Shown: positions 1-12,700 of the stretch, in pieces
Layout: the number at the start of each line of letters is the position of its first letter
How positions within the stretch are numbered: the stretch's first letter is position 1
Source: Torymus aiolomorphi
Taxonomy: Eukaryota > Arthropoda > Insecta > Hymenoptera > Torymidae
NCBI GenBank assembly: GCA_036365515.1
Contig: CM070874.1
Coordinates: forward strand, 99,864,442 to 99,928,441
Length of the DNA: 64,000 nt
Reading direction: 5' to 3'
The notes under the pieces: generated by a model
The model's input: only the letters and a program-made list of their open reading frames with translations
What the model was told of the DNA's origin: nothing
Databases searched by the model: none
Translations under genes and position numbers: made by a program

Positions 1-566
1 GTTTTGTTCTTCGACTTGTAAGCACAGTTAGGATTACAATCGTGATTAATAAACGCTGCTGGGCCTAACATTATCTGAACCTTTTTGGTACGTGTAATTT
101 GCATCAGAGAAAAGTCCCGTCGTTTGGAATGTAAATCTTTTTCTTCTATATCACTTATGTTTTTGTAGATACCAATTATGTTTAAGACTTTATCTTTTTC
201 CAAATCAGTATTTGCGTAGATACTAAATCCTCTATAATTATCCAATTTATATCTTGAGCACTGCTTCACTACTGCATCGGAATTTGGATGCATCACATTT
301 AAATAAATTTTGAAATGTTCATAGAACCATTTTTTATATGGTACACTAAATGTGTAGAGTAACTTATGTTTTATAGCAAGATGTACTAGCTTTAATGTTA
401 TTTCTTTAATACTTAAATTTAAGTTTTCACATTGTTTTTTCATCTCTTGAGAAACAATTTCATTGGAATAGTTTGTTCTAATTTTTCTTGAGCTGAATTC
501 AAAGATAGGATCTACTAGACAAAACTTGACTAAGTCATCCACGTTCATTAATTGTCCGGGATACAT
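1..566 (-). CDS. SUV4-20-like histone-lysine methyltransferase (SET domain), 5' part
   Basis: Seen: an uninterrupted minus-strand frame starts at the ATG at 566-564, the first Met after an in-frame stop upstream, and runs 188 codons off the left edge, so the C-terminus is missing. The N-terminus has NVDDLVKFCLVDPIFEF, resembling the DDLATSLVLDPYLGF-type start of SUV4-20 proteins. A CSRYKLD segment follows near residue 108, then a SIYANTDL strand, and near residue 170 the SET motif LGPAAFINHDCNPNC, which in this family binds S-adenosylmethionine and substrate. Known: SUV4-20 (KMT5B/C) di- and trimethylates histone H4 lysine 20 in heterochromatin. Inference: a diverged or duplicated member; no intron is visible in 566 bp, so a retrocopy or lineage-specific paralogue is possible. 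The family call is strong; whether the gene is functional is unknown because the post-SET part lies outside the window. Confidence 0.8.
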   Translation of the reverse strand, partial: MYPGQLMNVDDLVKFCLVDPIFEFSSRKIRTNYSNEIVSQEMKKQCENLNLSIKEITLKLVHLAIKHKLLYTFSVPYKKWFYEHFKIYLNVMHPNSDAVVKQCSRYKLDNYRGFSIYANTDLEKDKVLNIIGIYKNISDIEEKDLHSKRRDFSLMQITRTKKVQIMLGPAAFINHDCNPNCAYKSKNK

Positions 567-1009
567 TTTTATTTCGGTGTGGCTATTCGCACTAAATCCC
601 CGTAAAATACGAATTTAGACTTAAATACTCTTGTATACGCGTGATATAAAAAGGTAAAAATGAATTAAAATACACATTTAACCTATTCCCTGTAAATAAC
701 ATCACCTATAAATAACTGTAACCTAAAAGCTTCAAGGACTGTACATATTAGTATTGGCAGTGGCTTCCGAAAACGTAAAAGCTTAAAGACCCGTACACAT
801 ACTCGGTACTGGCACAGACTTAGAGACACGTAAAATTTAAAATTCAAGTGAAAAGACAAATAAATATACAAATAAAAATTTGTATATTTTTAAAATAGTG
901 TAATGGAATTAATTTATTTTTTCATTTTTTTTTTTGTAAAATAACACGAAGTTAAAATATAATTTGAAACCTCTTCAAAAGTATCAATACGTATAGAGGT
1001 CTTTTGAGG
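567..1009. other. AT-rich intergenic stretch
   Basis: Between the SUV4-20-like start codon and the 65-bp repeat array. It contains A/T runs and no gene, RNA or repeat that I can support. The promoter of the minus-strand SET gene would lie here, but no clear element is visible. Confidence 0.4.
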
Positions 1010-2050
1010 AGGCTCTAATTTTTATTGTTAACATTTTTTATTACTAACTCGCTGTGCGTGGGGTATGTGGGTTTAGGATCTTGGGGTTTATTATTTAAAA
1101 TTTTTTAGCAACTCGCTGTGTGAGGGGTATGTGGATTTAGCAGCTTAGGGTTAATTATTTCTACTGTTTATTAGCAACTCGCTGTGCGTGGGGTATGTGG
1201 GTTTATTATTTAAAATTTTATTAGTAACTCGCTGTGCGTGGAGTATGTGGGTTTAATATATAAAATTTTATTACTAACTGGCTGTGCACGGGGTATGTGG
1301 GTTTAGGAGCTTGGGGTTTATTATTTAAAATTTTATTAGTACCTCCCTGTGCGTGGGTTATGTGGGTTTAGGAGCGTGGGGTTTATTATTTAAACTTTTT
1401 TCAGCAACTCGCTGTGCGATGGGTACGTGGATTTAGGAACTTGCGTTTTATTATTAAAATTTTTTTACTAACTCGCTGTGCGTGGGGTATGTGGGTTTAG
1501 GAGCTTTATTTAAAATTTTTTTAGCAACTCACTATGCGTGGGGTATGTGGGTTTAGAAGCTTGGGGTTTATTATTTAAAATTTTTTTAGCAACTCACTGT
1601 GCGTGGGGTATGTGGGTTTAAAGCTTGGGGTTTATGATTTAAAATTTTATTAGTAACTCGCTGTGCACGGAGTATGTGGGTTTAGCAGCTTAGGGTTTCT
1701 TATTTCCACTGTTTTTTAGCAACTCGCTGTGCGTGGAGTATGTGGGTTAGGAGCTTGGGGTTTATTATTTAAAATTTTTTTAGCAACTCACTATGCGTGG
1801 GGTATGTGGGTTTAGAAGCTTGGGGTTTATTATTTAAAATTTTTTAGCAACTCACTGTGCGTGGGGTTTAGAAGCTTGGGGTTTATGATTTAAAATTTTA
1901 TTAGCAACTCGCTGTGCGTGGGGTATATGGGTTTATTATTTAAAATTTTATTAGTAACTCGCTGTGCGTGGAGTATGTGGGTTTAATATATAAAATTTTA
2001 TTACTAACTGGCTGTGCACGGGGTATGTGGGTTTAGGAGCTTGGGGTTTA
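1010..2050 (+). repeat. ~65-bp tandem repeat array (left, forward orientation)
   Basis: About 17 imperfect units, each with AACTCGCTGTGCGTGGGGTA, then ATGTGGGTTTAG, then an AT-rich TTATTTAAAATTTT tract. Units differ by small deletions (some lack the GAGCTTGGGG part) and substitutions. The array stops exactly at the TAA target site of the foldback element at 2054. The same unit recurs in reverse orientation at about 3010-3787. Confidence 0.9.
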
Positions 2051-2053
2051 TAA

Positions 2054-2513
2054 GGGACTGTCTCCATAAGTGTGTCTGTGCCTTGGCACACGAACTCTAT
2101 GTCAAGGGACTATAGCCGGAACAAAAAATTGTTGTTGCGTATCTTGAAGAGTCATGACCCATGGTAAAAGAGAAACAAACCTACTCCTATTGCACAGCTA
2201 CAGCTGATTAACCTGAATAAGAAGAGTGAAGCAAACATGATAGGGTAAGATTTTTTTATTAGTATTTTTTATAACAAAACATTAATTATACTAAAACACT
2301 AATAAAAAAATCTTACCCTATCATGTTTGCTTCACTCTTCTTATTCAGGTTAATCAGCTGTAGCTGTGCGATAGGAGTAGGTCTATTTCTCTTCCACCAT
2401 GGGTCATGACTCTTCAAGATGCGCAACAACAATTTTTTGTTCCGGCTATAGTCCCTTGACTCAGAGATCGTGTGCCAATGCCAAGACACAGGCACACTTA
2501 TGGAGACAGTCCC
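2054..2513. mobile_element. Foldback MITE, PIF/Harbinger-like (copy 1)
   Basis: A 460-bp near-palindrome with about 210-bp arms and a short A/T loop near 2260-2300. The ends are GGGACTGTCTCCATAAGTGTG and its inverse. It is flanked by TAA on both sides (2051-2053 and 2514-2516), which fits the TWA target duplication and GGG termini of PIF/Harbinger/Tourist elements. It encodes no transposase. The small open frames across its arms are by-products of the palindrome. Confidence 0.8.
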
Positions 2514-2516
2514 TAA

Positions 2517-2743
2517 GGGACTGTCTACATAGCGTCTCATGTACCTTGTCTCTTGTCTCATGTCTCAAGCGCGAAAAAAGTCGTTGTCCGCAATCTTAAT
2601 AATTTCTAATCTATGGTAATTTTTTCTGTATAGTTTTCTATTGCCATAAACTATAAATGTATAAGAAATCGGACAACGATTTTTTTCGCGCTTGAGACAT
2701 GAGACGAGAGACAAGGCACACGAGACGCTATGTGGACAGTCCC
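2517..2743. mobile_element. Foldback MITE, PIF/Harbinger-like (copy 2)
   Basis: A 227-bp palindrome whose ends GGGACTGTCTACATAGCGTC and inverse share the first ten bases with the neighbouring element. It is flanked by TAA at 2514-2516 and 2744-2746. The left TAA is also the right target copy of element 1, so one element inserted into the target duplication of the other. The arms carry repeated GTCTC/GAGAC words. Confidence 0.8.
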
Positions 2744-2802
2744 TAACAACGGACATGTAAAGGACCGTACAGTTAAAAAAACATAGAGCACAGACACAAG
2801 AA

Positions 2803-2890
2803 ATAGCATTGGTTATATATCTATATATACCTCTTGCTCCTCGCTGTTCCTCGCTGTTCCCGATATATATAGATATATAACCAATGCTAT
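2803..2890. repeat. Short hairpin with duplicated loop
   Basis: The arms ATAGCATTGGTTATATATC and their inverse surround a loop in which the ten-base word CTCGCTGTTC occurs twice. Third palindrome in a row between the two inverted 65-bp arrays. No TIR family is recognised. Confidence 0.7.
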
Positions 2891-3009
2891 GAGCCTTCGC
2901 ACAGCTCTGAAGAAACAGATATAAAGAACAAGAATAACATGGGTTAGTATATATATATATATTGGGAGTTTTAAGGAGATTTTCATGCACACTTTGCGAC
3001 TTTTGAATT

Positions 3010-3787
3010 TTACTTGCTCCTAACCCACATACCCCACAGACAGCGAGTTGCTAATAAACAGTGGAAATAATAAACCCTAAGCTGCTAAATCCACATACCC
3101 CGTGCACAGCGAGTTACTAATAAAATTTTAAATAATAAACCCCAAGCTTCTAAACCCATATACCCCGTGCACAGCGAGTTACTAAAAAAATTTTAAATAA
3201 TAAACCCCATGCTCCTAAACCCACATACGCCACGCACAGCGAGTTAGTAATACAAAGTGTTAAAAATAAACCCCAAGCTCCTAAACCCACATACACTACG
3301 CACAGCGAGTTGCTAAAAAAAGTTTAAATAATAAACCCCAAGCTCCTAACCCACATACCCCACGCACAGCGAGTTGCTAAAAAACAGTGGAAATAAGAAA
3401 CCCTAAGCTGCTAAACCCACATACTCCGTGCACAGCGAGTTACTAATAAAATTTTAAATCATAAACTCCAAGCTTCTAAACCCACATACCCCACGCACAG
3501 TGAGTTGCTAAAAAATTTTAAATAATAAACCTCAAGCTTCTAAACCCACATACCCCACGCATAGTGAGTTGCTAAAAAAATTATAAATAATAAACACCAA
3601 GCTCCTAAACTCACATACCCCACGCACAGCGAGTTAGTAAAAAAATTTTAATAATAAAACGCAAGTTCCTAAATCCACATACCCATCGCACAGCGAGTTA
3701 CTAAAAGAAGTTTAAATAATAAACCCTACGCTCCTAAACCCACATAACCCACGCAAAGGGAGGTACTAATAAAATTTTAAATAATAA
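3010..3787 (-). repeat. ~65-bp tandem repeat array (right, reverse orientation)
   Basis: About 12 imperfect units that are the reverse complement of those at 1010-2050 (core CACATACCCCACGCACAGCG followed by AGTTGCTAA). It abuts the first satellite monomer at 3788 with no spacer. The two arrays therefore form a large interrupted inverted repeat around the hairpins at 2054-2890. Confidence 0.9.
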
Positions 3788-6700
3788 CCAAGTTTACACT
3801 TTTGCGGGCCATAACCAATACTGCGATGTCGCTCTAATGCGGTTTATGATGACCTTCAATACGCTCGCATGTTAGTAATTGCCATTTCTCATACCATTGT
3901 TCGTGATGATTCTGTCCAAACTAGCAAAAGACAAAAAGTCGTTATAATCCGGTTATAATACACTGTAGATTTATGGAAGTCGCGAGTTATTTATCTATGA
4001 CGCTAAAATTGTCAATTAAATCAACTATTTCAAATGCATTTGCAATAGATGACACATTTTCCTTCCTGCTCTTTTGGGCCTTAAGGAGGTTTAGTAGTCT
4101 TACCGTAACGCTGCCATTCTATTACCGACAAAATACGGCAATTTCGACATTAGAAAAATACGTCGAAGAAACTAGCCTTCTAATGATATACTTATCCAGA
4201 GCGATGCAATAATTTATCATTCTCGGCACATTTAAGTCGAAATATCAACCACACGGTGAAAAATTTTCACCACCATAATTATAAAGTTGAGGGACCACGA
4301 AACCGAATACTTTTTCACGATGTGGACAATATGACACTCATAGAACATTGGATTACTAAATTTATTATATTTTAGCAACTCAATACTGCGTCACGTTTAA
4401 TGACGATAAACTTGAGTTGTTAACAGGTCATCGAAATCCAATTTACTAGATGTGGAATTAGAGCGATATTTATCTAATGCCTGAGACGCGGAGCAATATG
4501 ATAGCCGTTCCGAGATGTATTCCACAGATACTTGAAACCGCTTACTTTATTCGATAATTTGAAGGTACGGGACACAGAAGCGGTTTTCATAACATTCATA
4601 AATTAACAATTATCTGAAAACCGGATTAGAACGACACCTAATACTTTTCCGTAGGTACAGAAACGTTAGTAAAAGTGAGACGGAATACTTGAATTGCATA
4701 TTCAGGAAGGAGCTGAAACTCATTATAAACCGGTTTCAAGCGACGTTCCGCTATTCCCAAGTTTACACTTTTGCGGGCCATAACCAATACTGCGATGTCG
4801 CTCTAATGCGGTTTATGATGACCATCAATACGCTCGCATGGTAGTAATTGCCATTTCTCATACCATTGTTCGTGATGATTCTGTCCAAACTAGCAAAAGA
4901 CAAAAAGTCGTTATAATCCGGTTATAATACACTGTAGATTTATGGAAGTCGCGAGTTATTTATCTATGACGCTAAAATTGTCAATTAAATCAACAATTTC
5001 AAATGCTTTTGCAATACATGACACATTTTCCTTCCTGCTCTTTTGGGCCTTAAGGAGGTTTAGTAGTGTTACCGTAACGCTGCCATTCTATTACCGACAA
5101 AATACGGCAATTTCGACATTAGAAAAATAAGTCGAAGACTCTAGGCTTCTAATGTGATACTTACCCAGAGCGATGCAATAATTTATCATTCTCGGCACAT
5201 TTAAGTCCAAATATCAACCACACTGTGAAACATTTTCACCACCTTAATTATTTAATTGAGAGACCAAGAAACAGAATAATTTTTCACGATGTGGACAATT
5301 TTACACTCATACAACATTCGATTACTAAATTTATTATATTTTAGCAACTCAATACTGCGTCACGTTTAATGACGATAAACTTGAGTTGTTAACAGGTCAA
5401 CAAAATCCAATTTACTAGATGTGGAATTAGAGCGATATTTATCTAATGCCTGAGACGCGGAGCAATATGATAGCCGTTCCGAGATGTATTCCACAGATAC
5501 TTGAAACCGCTTACTTTATTCGATAATTTGAAGGTACGGGACACAGAAGCCGTTTTCATAACATTCATAAATTAACAATTATCTGAAAACCGGATTAGAA
5601 CGACACCTAATACTTTTCCGTAGCTACAGAAACGTTAGTAAAAGTGAGACGGAATACTTGAATTGCATATTCAGGAAGGAGCTGAAACTCATTATAAACC
5701 GGTTTCGAGCGACGTTCCGCAATTCCCAAGTTTACACTTTTGCGGGCCATAACCAATACTGCGATGTCGCTCTAATGCGGTTTATGATGACCATCAATAC
5801 GCTCGCATGGTAGTAATTGCCATTTCTCATACCATTGTTCGTGATGATTCTGTCCAAACTAGCAAAAGACAAAAAGTCGTTATAATCCGGTTATAATACA
5901 CTGTAGATTTATGGAAGTCGCGAGTTATTTATCTATGACGCTAAAATTGTCAATTAAATCAACTATTTCAAATGCTTTTGCAATACATGACACATTTTCC
6001 TTCCTGCTCTTTTGGGCCTCAAGGAGGTTCAGTACTCTTACCGTAACGCTGCCATTCTATTATCGACAAAATACGGCAATTTCGACATTAGAAAAATAAG
6101 TCGAAGAAACTAGCCTTCTAATGATATACTTATCCAGAGCGATGCAATAATTTATCATTATCGGCACATTTAAGTCGAAACATCAACCACACGGTGAAAA
6201 ATTTTCACCACCATAATTATAAAGTTGAGGGACCACGAAACAGAATACTTTTTCACGATGTGGACAATTTTACACTCATGGAACATTGGATTACTAAATT
6301 TATTATATTTTAGCAACGTAATACTGCATCACGTTTAATGACGATAAACTTGAGTTGTTAACAGTTCAACGATATGCAATTGACTAGATGCGGAATTAGA
6401 GCGATATTTATCTAATGCCTGAGACGCGGAGCAATATGATAGCCGTTCCGAGATGAATTCCACAGATACTTGAAACCGCTTACTTAATTCGATAATTTGA
6501 AGGAACGGGACACAGAAGCGGTTTTCATAACATTCATAAATTAACAATTATCTGAAAACCGGATTAGAACGACACCTAAAACTTTTCCGTAGGTACAGAA
6601 ACGTTAGTAAAAGTGAGACGGAATACTTGAATTGCAAATTCAGGAAGGAGCTGAAACTCATTATAAACCGGTTTCAAGCGACGTTCCGCTATTCCCAAGT

Positions 6701-9700
6701 TTACACTTTTGCGGGCCATAACCAATACTGCGATGTCGCTCTAATGCAGTTTATGATGACCTTCAATACGCTCGCATGTTAGTAATTGCCATTTCTCATA
6801 CCATTGTTCGTGATGATTCTGTCCAAACTAGCAAAAGACAAGAAGTCGTAATAATCCGGTTATAATACACTGTAGATTTATGGAAGTCGCGAGTTATTTA
6901 TCTATGACGCTAAAATTGTCAATTAAATCAACTATTTCAAATGCTTTTGCAATAGATGACACATTTTCCTTCCTGCTCTTTTGGGCCTTAAGGAGGTTTA
7001 GTAGTCTTACCGTAACGCTGCCATTCTATTACCGACAAAATACGGCAATTTCGACATTAGAAAAATAAGTCGAAGACTCTAGGCTTCTAATGTGATACTT
7101 ACCCAGAGCGATGCAATAATTTATCATTCTCGGCACATTTAAGTCCAAATATCAACCACACTGTGAAACATTTTCACCACCTTAATTATTTAATTGAGAG
7201 ACCAAGAAACAGAATAATTTTTCACGATGTGGACAATTTGACACTCATAGAACATTGGATTACTAAATTTATTATATTTTAGCAACTCAATACTGCGTCA
7301 CGTTTAATGACGATAAACTTGAGTTGTTAACAGGTCAACAAAATCCAATTTACTAGATGTGGAATTAGAGCGATATTTATCTAATGCCTGAGACGCGGAG
7401 CAATATGATAGCCGTTCCGAGATGTATTCCACAGATACTTGAAACCGCTTACTTTATTCGATAATTTGAAGGTACGGGACACAGAAGCGGTTTTCATAAC
7501 ATTCATAAATTAACAATTATCTGAAAACCGGATTAGAACGACACCTAATACTTTTCCGTAGGTACAGAAACGTTAGTAAAAGTGAGACGGAATACTTGAA
7601 TTGCATATTCAGGAAGGAGCTGAAACTCATTATAAACCGGTTTCGAGCGACGTTCCGCAATTCCCAAGTTTACACTTTTGCGGGCCATAACCAATACTGC
7701 GATGTCGCTCTAATGCGGTTTATGATGACCATCAATACGCTCGCATGGTAGTAATTGCCATTTCTCATACCATTGTTCGTGATGATTCTGTCCAAACTAG
7801 CAAAAGACAAAAAGTCGTTATAATCCGGTTATAATACACTGTAGATTTATGGAAGTCGCGAGTTATTTATCTATGACGCTAAAATTGTCAATTAAATCAA
7901 CTATTTCAAATGCTTTTGCAATAGATGACACATTTTCCTTCCTGCTCTTTTGGGCCTTAAGGAGGTTTAGTAGTCTTACCGTAACGCTGCCATTCTATTA
8001 CCGACAAAATACGGCAATTTCGACATTAGAAAAATAAGTCGAAGACTCTAGGCTTCTAATGTGATACTTACCCAGAGCGATGCAATAATTTATCATTCTC
8101 GGCACATTTAAGTCCAAATATCAACCACACTGTGAAACATTTTCACCACCTTAATTATTTAATTGAGAGACCAAGAAACAGAATAAATTTTCACGATGTG
8201 GACAATTTTACACTAATGGAACATTGGATTACTAAATTTATTATATTTTAGCAACGTAATACCGCATCACGTTTAATGACGATAAACTTGAGTTGTTAAC
8301 AGTTCAACGATATGCAATTGACTAGATGCGGAATTAGAGCGATATTTATCTAATGCCTGAGACGCGGAGCAATATGATAGCCGTTCCGAGATGAATTCCA
8401 CAGATACTTGAAACCGCTTACTTAATTCGATAATTTGAAGGAACGGGACACAGAAGCGGTTTTCATAACATTCATAAATTAACAATTATCTGAAAACCGG
8501 ATTAGAACGACACCTAAAACTTTTCCGTAGGTACAGAAACGTTAGTAAAAGTGAGACGGAATACTTGAATTGCAAATTCAGCAAGGAGCTGAAACTCATT
8601 ATAAACCGGTTTCAAGCGACGTTCCGCTATTCCCAAGTTTACACTTTTGCGGGCCATAACCAATACTGCGATGTCGCTCTAATGCAGTTTATGATGACCT
8701 TCAATACGCTCGCATGTTAGTAATTGCCATTTCTCATACCATTGTTCGTGATGATTCTGTCCAAACTAGCAAAAGACAAAAAGTCGTAATAATCCGGTTA
8801 TAATACACTGTAGATTTATGGAAGTCGCGAGTTATTTATTTATGACGCTAAAATTGTCAATTAAATCAACTATTTCAAATGCTTTTGCAATAGATGACAC
8901 ATTTTCCTTCCTGCTCTTTTGGGCCTTAAGGAGGTTTAGTAGTCTTACCGTAACGCTGCCATTCTATTACCGACAAAATACGGCAATTTCGACATTAGAA
9001 AAATAAGTCGAAGACTCTAGGCTTCTAATGTGATACTTACCCAGAGCGATGCAATAATTTATCATTCTCGGCACATTTAAGTCCAAATATCAACCACACT
9101 GTGAAACATTTTCACCACCTTAATTATTTAATTGAGAGACCAAGAAACAGAATAATTTTTCACGATGTGGACAATTTGATACTCATAGAACATTGGATTA
9201 CTAAATTTATTATATTTTAGCAACTCAATACTGGGTCACGTTTAATGACGATAAACTTGAGTTGTTAACAGGTCAACAAAATCCAATTTACTAGATGTGG
9301 AATTAGAGCGATATTTATCTAATGCCTGAGACGCGGAGCAATATGATAGCCGTTCCGAGATGTATTCCACAGATACTTGAAACCGCTTACTTTATTCGAT
9401 AATTTGAAGGTACGGGACACAGAAGCGGTTTTCATAACATTCATAAATTAACAATTATCTGAAAACCGGATTAGAACGACACCTAATACTTTTCCGTAGG
9501 TACAGAAACGTTAGTAAAAGTGAGACGGAATACTTGAATTGCATATTCAGGAAGGAGCTGAAACTCATTATAAACCGGTTTCGAGCGACGTTCCGCAATT
9601 CCCAAGTTTACACTTTTGCGGGCCATAACCAATACTGCGATGTCGCTCTAATGCGGTTTATGATGACCATCAATACGCTCGCATGGTAGTAATTGCCATT

Positions 9701-12700
9701 TCTCATACCATTGTTCGTGATGATTCTGTCCAAACTAGCAAAAGACAAAAAGTCGTTATAATCCGGTTATAATACACTGTAGATTTATGGAAGTCGCGAG
9801 TTATTTATCTATGACGCTAAAATTGTCAATTAAATCAACTATTTCAAATGCTTTTGCAATAGATGACACATTTTCCTTCCTGCTCTTTTGGGCCTTAAGG
9901 AGGTTTAGTAGTCTTACCGTAACGCTGCCATTCTATTACCGACAAAATACGGCAATTTCGACATTAGAAAAATAAGTCGAAGACTCTAGGCTTCTAATGT
10001 GATACTTACCCAGAGCGATGCAATAATTTATCATTCTCGGCACATTTAAGTCCAAATATCAACCACACTGTGAAACATTTTCACCACCTTAATTATTTAA
10101 TTGAGAGACCAAGAAACAGAATAATTTTTCACGATGTGGACAATTTTACACTCATGGAACATTGGATTACTAAATTTATTATATTTTAGCAACGTAATAC
10201 TGCATCACGTTTAATGACGATAAACTTGAGTTGTTAACAGTTCAACGATATGCAATTGACTAGATGCGGAATTAGAGCGATATTTATCTAATGCCTGAGA
10301 CGCGGAGCAATATGATAGCCGTTCCGAGATGAATTCCACAGATACTTGAAACCGCTTACTTAATTCGATAATTTGAAGGAATGGGACACAGAAGCGGTTT
10401 TCATAACATTCATAAATTAACAATTATCTGAAAACCGGATTAGAACGACACCTAAAACTTTTCCGTAGGTACAGAAACGTTAGTAAAAGTGAGACGGAAT
10501 ACTTGAATTGCAAATTCAGCAAGGAGCTGAAACTCATTATAAACCGGTTTCAAGCGACGTTCCGCTATTCCCAAGTTTACACTTTTGCGGGCCATAACCA
10601 ATACTGCGATGTCGCTCTAATGCAGTTTATGATGACCTTCAATACGCTCGCATGTTAGTAATTGCCATTTCTCATACCATTGTTCGTGATGATTCTGTCC
10701 AAACTAGCAAAAGACAAAAAGTCGTAATAATCCGGTTATAATACACTGTAGACTTATGGAAGTCGCGAGTTATTTATCTATGACGCTAAAATTGTCAATT
10801 AAATCAACTATTTCAAATGCTTTTGCAATAGATGACACATTTTCCTTCCTGCTCTTTTGGGCCTTAAGGAGGTTTAGTAGTCTTACCGTAACGCTGCCAT
10901 TCTATTACCGACAAAATACGGCAATTTCGACATTAGAAAAATAAGTCGAAGACTCTAGGCTTCTAATGTGATACTTACCCAGAGCGATGCAATAATTTAT
11001 CATTCTCGGCACATTTAAGTCCAAATATCAACCACACTGTGAAACATTTTCACCACCTTAATTATTTAATTGAGAGACCAAGAAACAGAATAATTTTTCA
11101 CGATGTGGACAATTTGATACTCATAGAACATTGGATTACTAAATTTATTATATTTTAGCAACTCAATACTGGGTCACGTTTAATGACGATAAACTTGAGT
11201 TGTTAACAGGTCAACAAAATCCAATTTACTAGATGTGGAATTAGAGCGATATTTATCTAATGCCTGAGACGCGGAGCAATATGATAGCCGTTCCGAGATG
11301 TATTCCACAGATACTTGAAACCGCTTACTTTATTCGATAATTTGAAGGTACGGGACACAGAAGCGGTTTTCATAACATTCATAAATTAACAATTATCTGA
11401 AAACCGGATTAGAACGACACCTAATACTTTTCCCTAGGTACAGAAACGTTAGTAAAAGTGAGACGGAATACTTGAATTGCCTATTCAGGAAGGAGCTGAA
11501 ACTCATTATAAACCGGTTTCGAGCGACGTTCCGCTATTCCCAAGTTTACACTTTTGCGGGCCATAACCAATACTGCGATGTCGCTCTAATGCGGTTTATG
11601 ATGAGCATCAATACGCTCGCATGGTAGTAATTGCCATTTCTCATACCATTGTTCGTGATGATTCTGTCCAAACTAGCAAAAGACAAAAAGTCGTTATAAT
11701 CTGGTTATAATACACTGTAGATTTATGGAAGTCGCGAGTTATTTATCTATGACGCTAAAATTGTCAATTAAATCAACAATTTCAAATGCTTTTGCAATAC
11801 ATGACACATTTTCCTTCCTGCTCTTTTGGGCCTTAAGGAAGTTTAGTAGTCTTACCGTAACGCTGCCATTCTATTACCGACAAAATACGGCAATTTCGAC
11901 ATTAGAAAAATAAGTCGAAGACTCTAGGCTTCTAATGTGATACTTACCCAGAGCGATGCAATAATTTATCATTCTCGGCACATTTAAGTCCAAATATCAA
12001 CCACACTGTGAAACATTTTCACCACCTTAATTATTTAATTGAGAGACCAAGAAACAGAATACTTTTTCACGATGTGGACAATTTTACACTCATGGAACAT
12101 TGGATTACTAAATTTATTATATTTTAGCAACGTAATACTGCATCACGTTTAATGACGATAAACTTGAGTTGTTAACAGTTCAACGAAATACAATTGACTA
12201 GATGCGGAATTAGAGCGATATTTATCTAATGCCTGAGACGCGGAGCAATATGATAGCCGTTCCGAGATGAATTCCACAGATACTTGAAACCGCTTACTTA
12301 ATTCGATAATTTGAAGGAACGGGACACAGAAGCGGTTTTCATAACATTCATAAATTAACAATTATCTGAAAACCGGATTAGAACGACACCTAAAACTTTT
12401 CCGTAGGTACAGAAACGTTAGTAAAAGTGAGACGGAATACTTGAATTGCAAATTCAGGAAGGAGCTGAAACTCATTATAAACCGGTTTCAAGCGACGTTC
12501 CGCTATTCCCAAGTTTACACTTTTGCGGGCCATAACCAATACTGCGATGTCGCTCTAATGCGGTTTATGATGAGCATCAATACGCTCGCATGGTAGTAAT
12601 TGCCATTTCTCATACCATTGTTCGTGATGATTCTGTCCAAACTAGCAAAAGACAAAAAGTCGTTATAATCTGGTTATAATACACTGTAGATTTATGGAAG

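Noticed and set aside
2313..2990. ORFs of 66-141 codons in the 2.3-3.0 kb hairpins
   Set aside because: They cross palindrome arms and loops on both strands. Their peptides repeat each other because the two MITEs are related.
1010..3787. A CRISPR-like array from the evenly spaced 65-bp repeats
   Set aside because: Units are contiguous and imperfect with no unique spacers, there are no cas genes, and the genome is eukaryotic.
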